DNA of 64,000 nucleotides, taken from contig NW_014013623.1 of assembly GCF_000611645.1 (NCBI RefSeq), positions 36,111-100,110 of the forward strand. Direction: 5' to 3'. This DNA comes from Monoraphidium neglectum. Its lineage: Eukaryota > Chlorophyta > Chlorophyceae > Sphaeropleales > Selenastraceae. Shown here in pieces: positions 33,647 to 45,400 of the stretch. The position numbers were made by a program, and so were the translations under genes. The notes below the pieces were generated by a model. It made no database searches and had not been told where the DNA came from. It saw only the letters and a list, made by a program, of their open reading frames with translations. The number at the start of each line of letters is the position of its first letter. The stretch's first letter is position 1.

Positions 33647-34831
33647 ACGTGCGTGTGCGTGAGTGCATGTGTGCGAATGTGTGTGTGTGTGGGGGGGGGG
33701 TGGTGGTGTGGGTGTGACTGTGGAGGGGCGCGAGGGGATGAAACACCATCAGCAGGGAATTCATGCGTGGAAGTCACCACAATTGGAAGCTATTGCGCAC
33801 GGCCGCTGATTGACTGGGCGCACGTTGCCGCATGCGCGGCATGGAAGGACCGGGCTCGTGCGTGTGCGCGAGCAATCGAACACGCCGCCCACCTTGGCGG
33901 AGGCGTGGGCGGTGAAGAACACCACGGCCCAGGATATGGCGGTCAGGACGAGCTGCACCAGGAAGTTGTAGCGCACTGTGGGTCAGGCGGGGTGGCGAGG
34001 AGGCATGGAGGCAAGGCGGGGTGAATTGCAGGGAGGCTACCAGGATTGACAGCATGGTGTTTCGTGCTTTTAGGCACAACGAAATCGGACAGCAACCACA
34101 CATATGCATGAAACCACAGATAGATATTCGAATATGCGTGTACGTAAATTCTGTCCGTCTCTGCACGCACACATGCGCACACGGCCTCTCCCACGCTGCG
34201 GTGCCAAAATGTTTGAAAGCCTGGCCGCAGGGCCCCTGGTGCCGCCCGCATGCGGGCCGCGAGCGCGCCTGTTGCTTCATGTCGCCCCATTTAGGCCCAG
34301 GCATGCGCCCCGTGCGCATGGTGTGCGCTCACCAAGCTGTGTGATGTCCAAATCCAGGGTGGCCTGGTTCAGAGCGCCCCTGAGCTTGGTCGCGGTGTCC
34401 ACGGCCCTGTCAACGGCAGCGGACGCCGCGTCCTTGGTCTTCCCGGCCGCCTGGTCGACGGAGCTGCTCACCTTGTCCTGCTCTGCGCGGGCCAGCGTCT
34501 GCGGACCATGGCGGCGGGGGGCATTCAGCGCCCAGATGGCCGGAGCCTCGGTTGACAGGGGCAACAGTTGCAGGGTGTCGGGCGTGCCGCACGCCAAGCC
34601 CACAACGCACCACCCGTAGCTCGAAAGACAATGGGGCAATCTTTGGGTGCCTCGAGAGCTGCAGAGCATGCATGCACGCTTGCAGGCGTGGCTCATCTCG
34701 TGTTGTCACCGACTCACCCGTGGACTCCTAGCTGCGATCTTGGCACCGCAAGCGGGCTTGACAAGCCCAGGCATGCCATTGATGCGCCTCAGGGGCGCAG
34801 CCACGCAGCTGGCACGTACGGAGGTCAGCAT
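32511..34831 (-). CDS. DUF3611 family multi-pass membrane protein, probably plastid-targeted
   Basis: Exon 1 (34831-34718, 38 codons) is a transit-peptide-like sequence, MLTSVRASCVAAPLRRINGM. Exon 2 (34498-34333) is a hydrophilic Ala/Lys/Asp-rich helix (KVSSSVDQAAGKTKDAASAA). The following exons encode RYNFLVQLVLTAISWAVVFF, NPVSFILLIGVALAGYSTYL, LDGWKQLNAFY, SFNFIGAAAALLALFANLGT and QAASNTLAAHLVSLAFL, giving four membrane segments. The last exon ends LKAAMPKFG. The arrangement of four helices and the QAxxNTLxxH motif match DUF3611, a family found in cyanobacteria and chloroplasts whose function is not established as far as I know. The amphipathic exon 2 segment precedes the conserved domain and looks like a lineage-specific addition. 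Exons 1-3 were phase-checked; the last two junctions are approximate. Confidence 0.83.
33571..33645. repeat. Long perfect TG dinucleotide repeat in a DUF3611 intron
   Basis: About 37 uninterrupted TG units on the plus strand (CA on the coding strand), followed by a less regular TG-rich stretch to about 33720. The repeat lies in the intron between the exon ending HASAK and the exon starting GPSLNP. Confidence 0.95.
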
Positions 34832-36355
34832 TGTGGTGTTCTTCGTGGACGACCGGATCAACAGTGTGGGAAAAGCGGATGCAAACACGGATAAATGCAG
34901 TGATGTAACGTTTGATTTTTCTTGCTTGCGGGAAGGGTACAGACCCAGCGCTTGGAGAGGCCTGCTTGGAGCGCTACGGTCGTGGGCCCTGCCGCCAGGT
35001 GGCGAGGGCGTCCATGAGTGCCGCGCGGACGCAGCGCAACAGTGCTGTGTACGCATGCATACATGGCGCTTGGGTAGGCCATGTTGGGTCTGCATCCGCA
35101 AACCCAACAAACCATTGCAGAGACCATCGCTTCCGCTACTCGGCAAGCGGAACACACCAGCCAGCACAAGCTCAACACCAGCACTGCTGCGGCGCTCATG
35201 CCTTCACAGTCGCCGTGAGCTCCTTTGTTGACTTGTTTGGTCGCGATGCATGCAGGTAGCATGGTTGACATCCACAGGCCGAGGATGAGTAAAGGCAAGG
35301 AGGCTGTCTTGGCCGCGCAAGCGCCACAGCCACCCCGCCCAGGCTAATCCTTTGATGTGATGAGGGTGGAGGTAAGGAGGCCTGCAGAGGTCACAAAACC
35401 CTGTGCACCACTGTTCCTCACAGACCCCAATGTTTCCATGTCACTGCATTTGGAGATTCCACAACTGCAGCAGAGTGAAGGTACAGGTGACGACATTGGA
35501 TGCGAACACGCGAGCAGAGGATCGTCAGTGGGTGGGTGTGTACATGTGTGTGCTGTCAAGGTGCCAGGGGCAAAGCAGCCAGGTTCGTGTGCGGGCGATG
35601 TATGTGCGTACGGTCAGGCTGCACATCGCTGCGAGCCTGCTGGTGCACCGAGCTGGGGCGGGATGTGGTGGGGACGGGGCTCATGGTGCTGCCACAGTGG
35701 ATTTGTACTGCGAGCTCCTGTGAGTGCTGGCTGGCACAATCAATTTATACCGTTGTAGGTAATCACTCCGTACAGGTGCAATCATCACAACCCAGCCTGT
35801 CGCTGCATCAGCCAGCTGGTGCAGCATGCCAGCCATGGTGCTCCTTCTTCCGCAGACAAGCACAAGCGCCTGAAGTTGGACGTATTTGCAATCATTCAAA
35901 AAATATCGCGGGTTTCCATGAGCTCAGCCCAACGAGACCAGCTTCTATGCGAAATGCTGGACCAGAGTGAGGCACACGGCAGCTGATGACCGGGGAAGCC
36001 GATTACATACCATCGCCCCAGTTTCAAGCACCCACAGACACTGTACAACTTTACCGTATCCTGAGTGCCTCGAACGTTCAGTGGTAGATCACTGCGTGTA
36101 CAACTCCATCCAGCAGCTTGACGAGGCGCGTGCAGGTGCGCGAGGATCCATGCGTTCTCGTTCTATCACTCCCTGCTCTGTGACGGTACCGATACAGATG
36201 CATTGCCATTGCAGGCTGCGTCACCGGTGTGTTGGCACACACCCGCCCCAGCCGGGCCCACCAGACGAGGCCGCAGCCGCCCGCCGCACGGCTGCGACGA
36301 CAACGCAGCCGTTCCCCGTCCCTCCACTTGGCATCCACAGGCGGCGTCCCACTCA
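34832..36355. other. Divergent intergenic region, no gene recognised
   Basis: This stretch lies between the starts of the DUF3611 gene (-) and the Cys-rich protein gene (+) and should hold both promoters. Several open frames of 60-150 codons exist on both strands. They show no homology, and the hydrophobic one on the minus strand near 35200 lacks supporting context. Confidence 0.4.
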
Positions 36356-37533
36356 ATGGCTCGCAACGGCAGCACCCGCCGCGGCCCCATGGCCGTCGCC
36401 CTCGCTCTAGTCGTTGCCGTATGCGCGCTGGGCCCAGCCGCCGTCGCCGCCACCCCCCTCCAAGCCGCGTGCCCCGCGGGCCTCACGCCCGACCAGTGCA
36501 AGATCTGCGCCCTGTCAGCCACGCCTGCCGCGTGCCACGCGTGCGTCCAGGGCGCCAAGGCGTCCAAGGAGCCCGAAGCGCCCGCCGCCAACGCAGCCAC
36601 CTGCATGGTCTGCGGCAGCCTGGCCTCCAAGGACCAGCGGGACATGTGCACCGGCTGCGTCAAAACCCAGGGCTTTGCTGCCGGCTGCTCGGCCTGCGCG
36701 GGCGCCGCGCTGTACGGCATCCCTGAGAACAGCAAGCCAACGGCCCAGGGCCTGGCTACAGCCGGGGGCTGCTACTCATGCTATGCCAAGGCGGGCAAGG
36801 ACCTGCAGGTGGGCTGGGGCAGCGGAGCGAGGCCTTTTGCTTTGTGTGGCCGCGCTGGGTTGCATGGGCAGAGTGTTGCCAAAGCTGATGGTGCACGGCC
36901 GCTGTGATACAGAGTTGCAGGTGGACATGTCAGGCCCGTCCTGACTTCATGGGCCAATGAAGTTGACCCCGAGCCGACGTGGCAACTGTCGCCCTCCAAC
37001 ACAATCTTGCATCCGCATCGTCCACCCCTCTCCTGACACACCAGGCTACACCCGCCTGTGCCGCTTGCTGGGCGCCTGCCAGCAAGGACCCGGCCGCCTG
37101 CTCCTCCTGCGTCGCCGGCGCGACCGGCGTCCCCGCCATCGCGCGCGCCGGCTGCTTCGGTTGCTACCTCAAGACCCAGGCCGACGCGGCCGGCTGCAAC
37201 GCCTGCCTCAAGGCCGCGACGGCGCCCGCTAACGCGCAGGTCTGCCCCCTCTGCGCCAAGCCCGGCGCAGCGACCGGCGAGCAGGGGCGGTGCTACAGCT
37301 GCATGTCGTCCGTCAAGGCGTCCCTGCCGGGCGTGAGGTGGCTCTGCCACTTTACCGGCACCGCCGAGGGCAACAAGCCCGTGGCGGCGCTGACGGCCGC
37401 CGTCCCCAAGTACTTCAAGTGCCTCTCGGGGGCCGGCACGCTGGACGCCGGCCAGGCCTGCCGCAAGTGCATGGATAAGCTGGAGGCGGCGGGCGCCGCC
37501 GCCGGCGACCAGTGCTTCGCGGCGCTCGCGTGA
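36356..37533 (+). CDS. Secreted cysteine-rich protein with thirteen CxxC motifs
   Basis: Two exons, 36356-36808 and 37045-37533, join in phase 0 to encode 313 residues. The start was chosen for the signal peptide (GPMAVALALVVAVCALGPAA, cleavage probably after AVAA). The mature protein is built from loosely repeated units of about 20-25 residues containing CxxC pairs: CKIC, CHAC, CMVC, CTGC, CSAC, CYSC, CAAC, CSSC, CFGC, CNAC, CPLC, CYSC and CRKC. The rest is Ala-rich. The regular pairing suggests a disulfide-stabilised or metal-binding rod exported from the cell. It is neither a thioredoxin (no WCxxC) nor a known zinc-finger class. No homologue was recognised and the function is unknown. A TGTAA motif at 37935-37939 could end its transcript. 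Confidence 0.82.
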
Positions 37534-38415
37534 ACGGGGCGCTCCGCAGGGGCAGCAGCGTGTGTGGAGGGTTGCTGCAGCAGCTTGTGAAGACAGGGCT
37601 TCCTGTTGGCAGCTGGGTGCTGTGCTGGCTCTTGGGGGTGCTGCCGGGAGGAGGTTGTGTGCACGGTGCAAAGCACCTGTATTGTCTTGTATATCTTGGC
37701 AGATGCAATGCTGGTGGGATTTTGGGTAGAAAGGGTTGCGGCCGATCCGATCGCCAAAAGCTGGTTTGAACCTGGGGTCTGGCCTGCGCTGTAGCAAAAC
37801 GCAATGTCACACTGGCCTATGCTGCGCAGCAGGAGCGCTGAACAGCTCCTTTGCTGCTGTCTTGCGTGGTGCCGTTTTTGTAGGTTTGGGTCCGACTCTG
37901 TTTGCACAGTGCATTGTGATCAAGGTTCATGAGATGTAAGACCAAACGATATGCTACATGCAGCTGGTGCCAAGGTCGGTGCTGGGGACAGCCAGGTCGA
38001 CTGTACTTGGCTGGCAGACTGAATCTGTATATGTTGAATGGAAGGATGACATGGGAACTGTTGAATCAACAAACAAATATGCTGCACTTGGTGTTGCATC
38101 CAAACAGACTTGACAGCACAAGCATGAAAAGCAGAGCGCAGCAAGGGCCGGACTGCCCGCAGCGCACGCAGTGCCGACCCACGCCGCAGCCATGCTACAT
38201 TGCTCGCCCAGCGCTCAAGCATGCCCCAATACCTATAATTTCGCATATGCACAACCCGCACAGCAGTGTGTCGCTGCGTTCAATGACGCCTCTGCATGAT
38301 ACCTTCGAAGCACCCGACAGTCCTGGGACCTTGTATGCCGGGCGAATCACGGTCGGACATAAGTAAAGTCACAAACTGAGATACTGGAAGCACCTGGGAT
38401 CCTAAATGAACCGGA
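37534..38415. other. Intergenic: 3' UTR of the Cys-rich gene and upstream region of the giant gene
   Basis: No coding exon was recognised. The plus-strand TGTAA at 37935-37939 is a candidate poly(A) signal about 400 bases after the Cys-rich gene's stop. Confidence 0.4.
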
Positions 38416-39463
38416 ATGATCTCCTTCAGTGCAGCGAGACCCCTCTCCATCTGGTTCCTCCTCGCGTTGTGTCTGGCGCAACGGGCTCATGCACAGGGGT
38501 TGTATATCAGGTGGGTTCATCACATACAGGCCGGCCTTGCGTGATCCGCAGACGGTGCACGCTCCCGCCGCTGGTGACAACGCAGCACGTGGCCCCGCAC
38601 AGCCTGGAGTACATGGCAATTTGCGGGTGATTCATTGACGAAAGGCTCCCCTTGTCCCCTACACCCTCCTTGACGCTCTGCGTGTGCTGACGATCGCCCG
38701 AGTGTCCGCAGTGAGTTTTTGCCCCGCAGCGGCAGCATTTCCGGCGGCACAAGGTGCGTCCTCAGCGCATAGTGCTGTGCTGGGCAGGCAGACAGCGCGC
38801 ATCAACCCCGCAGTGATGCGATGGCGGCAGCCGCAGAGGGTGCAGGGTTGTAAGAAACCAACGCCGGACCGTGTGCCAGTTGGTCCTTATAGCTCCTCAG
38901 CGGGCGGACTGGGCGGCTTGCGCCCATCTCTGTTGCAGCAACCGTTGCATCAAACCAGGCAAAACAACAATCACCCCGCTGTATGGCCGCAGGCTGACAG
39001 TATTCGGCGCGGGGTTCAGCGCTGACCGTTTTCTTGGGAACAACAGTGTCTTTGTTGGGCCCTACCCCTGCCACGTGTCAGTCCTCCGCAGCTCCGAGAC
39101 TGTGGTGGGCCGCGCCTTGCGTGCGGCGCGCCTGCCTGCTGCTCTCAGCCTTGGACCTCTACCTAGCGGCCCTCATAAGGCGCAGGCTTTGTGACATCCG
39201 GGCCAGAGAGCCCTGTTCCCATCACCAAGCTACTTTCCAGCCAAAGCGGCATGACCCCGCCCGTACCATGTGCACTGGATCCTGGATGCACACACCAACA
39301 CATGCACGCACGCACGCACGCATGCACGAACGCGCATGCACACAGGTGGAGTGTGAGACGCCAGCCGTGCCGAGGGCAGGTGCTTACAACGTCACTCTGG
39401 TGGTGGACAGCGCGGCGGCTGCCACTTCATGCTGCTATACTTATGATGACGGCCTCACACCCA
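38416..39463 (+). other. 5' exons of the giant gene: signal peptide, 24-nt microexon, first IPT/TIG
   Basis: Exon 1 (38416-38510) encodes [20 protein letters not shown] followed by [12 protein letters not shown] 24-base exon at 38730-38753 encodes GSISGGT, and the split Arg codon is completed by the exon at 38993 ([24 protein letters not shown]). The exon near 39349-39464 continues with [20 protein letters not shown]. Phases agree throughout, and the result is a standard IPT start (GSIxGGTRLTVxGxGF). Another small exon between 38511 and 38729 may be missing from this model. Confidence 0.65.
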
Positions 39464-42400
39464 GTAAGCGGGCCCAGCCTGTCTGCCCAGCAGCCGCCGT
39501 GGCCGCCCTCACCGGGGCCACAGTAAGAGCCCCCGGCCAGCTGCAGCGGGCTTCTGCGGGGACTCCACGCAGAGGCCCAACTTAGGGGCCCGCGGCAGGC
39601 TCGTGGCAGCGGCATGCGCAGCAGCACAAATTAGCAGCCATCTACCGCTGCACCCTGATTAATCTGGCCCGCTCCCTAGCCCCTCGGCCTTCCCTTGTCC
39701 ACCCCCGCACGCCAGCCCCACGTCCTGTCCCGCCCCTCACCACTGCATCTGTGCCGTCATCCCGCCAGGCATCCTGGGGGTCACGCCGCCGGCGGGGCCC
39801 CCGGGCGCGCAGGCAAACATCTTCGGGTCGCCTGGGGGCATGAACGACCCATGCAAGGCATCACAGGCGGCATCGTCGGACGGCGAAATTGCCTGCCTTG
39901 GGGTCGCGCGCCTGGGCCGCTACACATGCCGCGCCAATGCGGGGAGCTGGGCAGTGAGCTCGGACGCGGTGGCCGCGGGGTCGGTGGACCTGTTCGCGCG
40001 GTGGCGGCCGCTTGGGGGCTGGCTCTATCGGCTCAACTGCTCGACGCCGCTGCCGGTGGGTTGGGACGCAGGGTTGGGGTCGGGGTTGAGGCGTGGACGG
40101 GGTGCCGGAGCTGAGGCGGCGGTGAGGGTCCCGGCGTGCCTCGAATGTTGGGCCGTCAGGGCTGCCACACGGGCAAGTTGGGAGGGAGGATCCCGGGGTT
40201 GGTAGGTGCAGCACACTGCAGGGCGCGGTTGTGGCAGGCGCATGGCATGCTGGGTTGGCTTCTTGGGTAGAGGGGGGACGCCGTGCTCGAAATGCATTCG
40301 CGCAGGATTTGCACGTGCGTCACAAACTCGCCCGGGCCCGCGCATCTACATACGCAGATGCCCGCACCCCTCCGGCATGGCGCGGCGCGCGAGGTTGGCC
40401 TGGGGGTGGCCGGCAGCCACAATGTCAGCGCCCTATTCGAGGGGCCCCTGGTCGGCGGCGCAGCCCTGGCAGCTGAGCGGTCATTCCTGTCAGACAGGCA
40501 TGGGCGGCCCTACCAATACCAGGTGGCTGGGGTGCAGAGCCATGCGCGTGACGGGCGCGGCCGTGGTGTGGGAACGGCTCCGCTGAGCAAGGGCGGTGCG
40601 CTCCGTGGGGTTCAGGGGGAGGAGCCTTCCAGAGTGACACTGCGGGATCAGGGCATGGCGCCTGCCATGGGGCGTGCTTTGTTTGCAATGTTGCGCTGCA
40701 CTGGCGCGCTGCGCGCCGTTGCACTTGCACCCGCGCTGCAGCCGCCTCCAGGAGTCTCAATGCGAGCCTGCCAGCTGCATCCAGGCGCTGTCACTCGAAG
40801 CCTCCCACCCCCCCTGCATCCAACGCGTGCAGGTGTACCCAGTCATTACGTCCGTTCAGCCTTCCAACGGCTCCCTGGCTGGCGGCACGCTGGTGACAGT
40901 CCGAGGCAGCGGGTTTCCCGAGATCCCCGCGGCAAGTGCAAGCAATGCCCCCTCGGCCGCCCTTCAAATCGTCATGGGAGGGGGCATCCCTTGTGACCTC
41001 GTGTCCTCCACCTTTGACGAGGCGCGATGTCGCACGCGCCCGGCGTCCTGGGCCGCGGCGGCCGGGGCGGCTGGGGCCGACGGGACAGGGGCTGTGAACG
41101 GCACCGGCGCGGGGGCGCTGCGCGGCGTGTTCCCCGGCATGAGGGGCATACTGGTCGAGACCTTCAACCGCGCGTGAGCATCGGGCGCCTAGTCCACTGC
41201 CCCTCTGGCAAGCGGCAGGCATGGCCCACCAGCGTGCCTGTGCTGCAGCTCAGAGCCAGCAGGTCCACCATCTGCAGGTGCTCTGTGACCACTAGGCTTG
41301 GAACCAGGTATGCAAGCCTCCACATGCCGCCCATCCGCCACGCCTCAAACCGGGCGCCTCACCCCCAGGGTGCCAACTGGCGGCTCCGATGCAATGTTTG
41401 ACGCGGTCTGGTCCTGGAACGCCACGGCCAGCGACGAGCCCCCCCGCGTGGAGCTGGGCGCCTGGGAGGCTGGCATCGAAGCGAACCGTGACAACTTCTG
41501 CACGCGGACCTCGGCTGTCTTCACCACGGTCGCGGCGGGGCCGCATTCGTTCCTGCTGACGGGCGACGATCTCGCTCAGCTGGTGGGGGGCTCATGTGCG
41601 CGCGTGCACGTGCGCATGCACACGCGCATCATATATTCGTGCATAAGATTGTGTGCGTGCGTGCGTGCCTGCATGATTGTTTTGCAAAACCTTCTTGTTG
41701 CTTGCGCACATCGACCATCCTGGGCATGTGTGTGTGTGTGTGTGTGTGTAAGTGTGTGTGTGTGTGTTAGTGTGTGTGTGTGTGCGCGCGCGTGCGTTTG
41801 CTTGCATACCTGTATCAAGAGAAGAGCAGCAGCCCTGCAAGTGCGTTTGAGCTGACCACACTGTAACAATCTGCCTTCCATCCACCCGGCCGGTCTCGCA
41901 CAGGAGGCCACCTGGGCGCCAGATGACCCGGCTGGCTCGGACCCTAACGCGACGCTGGTGACACAGCGCCTCGTCAACATCACCTCGCACACCGCCGGCC
42001 TGGACGACTGGGGTTCCCTCCAGCCGCCGTCGCCGACCGGCGGTGGCGGCAGCCGGCAGCGCGCACCGGCGGTGGAGCTCGCGGCGGGCCAGCGGGTGCT
42101 GCTGCGCGTGGCGCACTGCAGCACCATAGTCACATCATACGTTCAGGCAAGCACCAACCTGCACGGGTCTTACCTGCTGTTTAGCTGGACCCATGTACCT
42201 GTCATGCCAAGGGAGGAGGACAGGAAGCAGTGAGAGGGGGTGGCGGCTGCTGGCGGCTAAGCCATTAGTTCTGCCAGGCACCTCACGCCGCGGCAGTTGC
42301 GCAGCACCACTTGAACAGTGCTGTGTGCTTGCAAGAGGCGGGCCCCTGTGGGGGTTTGGCATGTGGCAAAAAGCCCATAGTTGGGTGTCGCCTGCACAAC

Positions 42401-45400
42401 TGCGGGTCGCAGGCATGCTGTTGCACCACGGTCCCTGCTTCCTCCGCAAACCCAGACGAACGCTTGTGCTCCCCCCCCACTGCACTACTCACCCGCCTGC
42501 CCACCCACACCGTCGTCGCTGCCGTCCCAGGTGGGCGTCATCTCGCCCAGCGCAACAGCGCGATGGAACTCTGTCAGGGAGCGGCAGCGTGTCACCGTCA
42601 GCCAAACACCCAAGGGTGCTGCCTTCTCCGTCGACGCCCTAGCACCAGCTGGTGGGTGCGGATGGATGGGCAAGCAAGCACGCAGCGCACCAGCGCGCGG
42701 TGGCTATGAGCTGATGCTGACGAAGGTTAGAGCCTTGCGGGCTCCCAAGGAAGTAAGTGATGTTTGCTCTTGCTGACGCCCTGACCCTACTACCCCCGCG
42801 CGCCCTGATGAACTCTGGGACTTCCGTTTTTGCTCGGTGCGGGCGTGCCGATTCTGCACTCCCTGATGCATGCAGGCAGCACTTTGGACTTCATCACCGA
42901 CGTCAACTTCACAGGAGCCATGGGGCAGCCGCTGCTGGGTGCGTTTGAGGCCCGCCAGCTGAATGCTTTTCGGGCGCTAGGTGCACGTTTACGTGATGAA
43001 CGTGTCAGAAGCCGCTTGCACTCCTGCTATCACCTGCCGCAAATCGGGCCCTGCTTTGCGCTGTGTCACTCCCCACGCAACCTAAACCTGTGCCCTCCCC
43101 CTTCATCATGCCACCTGCCCCTTCCCAGGAGTCGGATTGGAGATCAATGGCGCCCTCATGCTGCCAGCACCGCTGCCGCTCAACTCTACCGCGGCCCAGC
43201 TGTCTGCATCCCTGGCGGCAGCGCTGGGGCTGACGGTTGCAGATGCCGGCGTGGAGGTTGAGGGGGCGGCGGAGGATGGAGGCTGGCTGAAGTGGCGGCT
43301 GGCGGCCAGCCGGTCTAAGGTCTGCAGGAAGGGGTTGCGGTGTTGCGGTTGCATGACAATATCTTGTGAAGCGGCTATTTGATTTTGAGACCGGCTGCTG
43401 AGGTACATACATGCAGGAGCATGCTCGGCAATTCATTGCTTGGGAGGCTGGGCGCATGCAGGCCTGAGATCATATTTCACACTGCACGCTACCACCCGCA
43501 TCAATCCTGCTTTTACAGGTCTCGGGCATCAACATCACGAGCCTTAGCTTTGCAGCCCTCGCCGCCACCGCTGGACAAGCCCCCCCGCCAAACAACACCT
43601 GTATCTTCTCTGCTGTCGATTACGCCGTGGCGGGCGAGAACAGCACAGTCAGCGAGCCCTCCTGCCCAGCTATGTACGTGGCCATTCCAGGCGCCCCTCA
43701 GCGGGTGTACCCTGACCCTCCAGCTTCCGCGCCGCCGCCCCCCGCGCCAGACACGTCCGCGGTGAATGCGAGCTTCGCGGAAGATGTGCAGGGCGTTGAC
43801 GGCTACGACGCGCTGGGCGAGGGCCGCAGCTGGGCGCTGTGGCTGAACGGCCCGCCCGACAACAGCAGCAATGGCGCTCCGGCGCTGCTGAACTACACCT
43901 CGCTCCCATGCAATGCAACGGTGGCGATGGTCACCGCAGCCGTCAGCGCGTATGGGGCGTCGGTGTCGTCTGCCAGGTGGGTTGAAGGACAAACGGTGCC
44001 CAAATCATGCAGCGTTGGCTTTGACCTTGGAATCCACGAAGCGGCAACCTCCTCAAGACCGCTGATTCTTGGTGCAGTGCCTCCGACCAGCGCGGGAGGC
44101 CACCCTCTGAGGACAACTCTGTGCGCAGGCCTCAAATGTCTGCACGGCAGTATCCGCCCCCCTTCCCCTCATCGCTCCCAGTCTTTGAGTTGCCAACCTC
44201 TGCACCTGCCCAACCCCCATCCACAGTGTCCGACTGGGCACGCATGTGGGCACCCGCTGGGTGATTGCATTTCCATACGGGTACACATTCCCTTGGCGCG
44301 ACGGCTGGCTGCCATCGGACAACGCCACAGCAGGGCCGCTTCCAGTCGGTGCTGAGAGCTTGGCAGGCGCAGCAGCACCAGGCAATGACAGCAGTACCGA
44401 CCTGGTGTCGGTGCTGGTCGCGACGATGCAGCTGCCGTCAGGGCAGCTGGATGGCAGCTTCCGACTGGCTGCCGCCGGGTACTGTGATGTCGTCACAGTG
44501 CGGATCAGAGACACGGAGGCGGCGGCTGAGAGGGCTATCAGACGCCTACCTGGACTCAAGGGTGGGTCCGGGCATGAGGTTTTGATAGGAGGTTGGCAGG
44601 GCGGAGCGTACGCGTCCAGTTTGGGCAAGCAAGCCCGGTGGGCATCTCAAGGATTCCTACCTCTGAATGCTGTCCGCATGGCGGAGTCAGCAACCCACCA
44701 ATGCTGATGTTCGCCCAGAAACAGCCTGCAACCTTTGTCACCACGCAGGTGTGCATGTCGCACTGTCTGGCGGCATCGACTACGCTCTCACCTGGGAGAT
44801 CACCTACCCGCCAGCAACCTCGGATATCCCGCAACTGCGGATCGTATCCTTGGACATTACCAATGGCTCGACGCCCCAGATTGCTGTCTCCACGCTTGTC
44901 AATGCAAGCAGTGACTTGCTCATCGCCCCGATCCCCGCTGAGTGGCTGCAGGTACCCGCCATTGACCCGTGGGCGGTGCAGCTGGAGGCCAACGGGATCG
45001 GCACTGCGTGCGACGATGACGCACGCGCGGGCTGCACCTTCCTGTACGCCATGGACTCAACCCCAAGCATCACCTCTGTCGTGCCAACGGAGTTCAACGC
45101 CACACAAATAGACCAAGTGAGCCTCATAGTTGTGTGTGTGTGTGTATGTGCAACAAAGGCTTCCTGGGGGTCTGCGTGTGCTGCATTTTTCCACATCAAC
45201 AAGGTTTGACTGCTGATTGTGTGCAGCCCTTGCGAGCAGGGTAATGTTTGATCGTAAGCTGTCAGCTTCACACCCACACGCTGCATCGACAAACCAGTGG
45301 AGATTTCGTATCAAACTCATACTCCTGACTGACACAATCAGGAGCTGACTATAGACGGGAGTGGTTTCTCCACAAACGCTACAGACAACCGCGTCACGAT

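Noticed and set aside
33566..33720. CRISPR-like or Z-DNA regulatory array
   Set aside because: It is a simple dinucleotide repeat without spacers. Z-DNA potential is generic and nothing ties it to regulation.
33515..34024. Plus-strand frame with repeated Cys-Val codons, and its His-Thr counterpart
   Set aside because: It is a translation of the TG microsatellite in the DUF3611 intron.
34858..35298. Minus-strand frame with hydrophobic segments
   Set aside because: It has no homology or codon bias, and it overlaps the region just upstream of the phased DUF3611 start.
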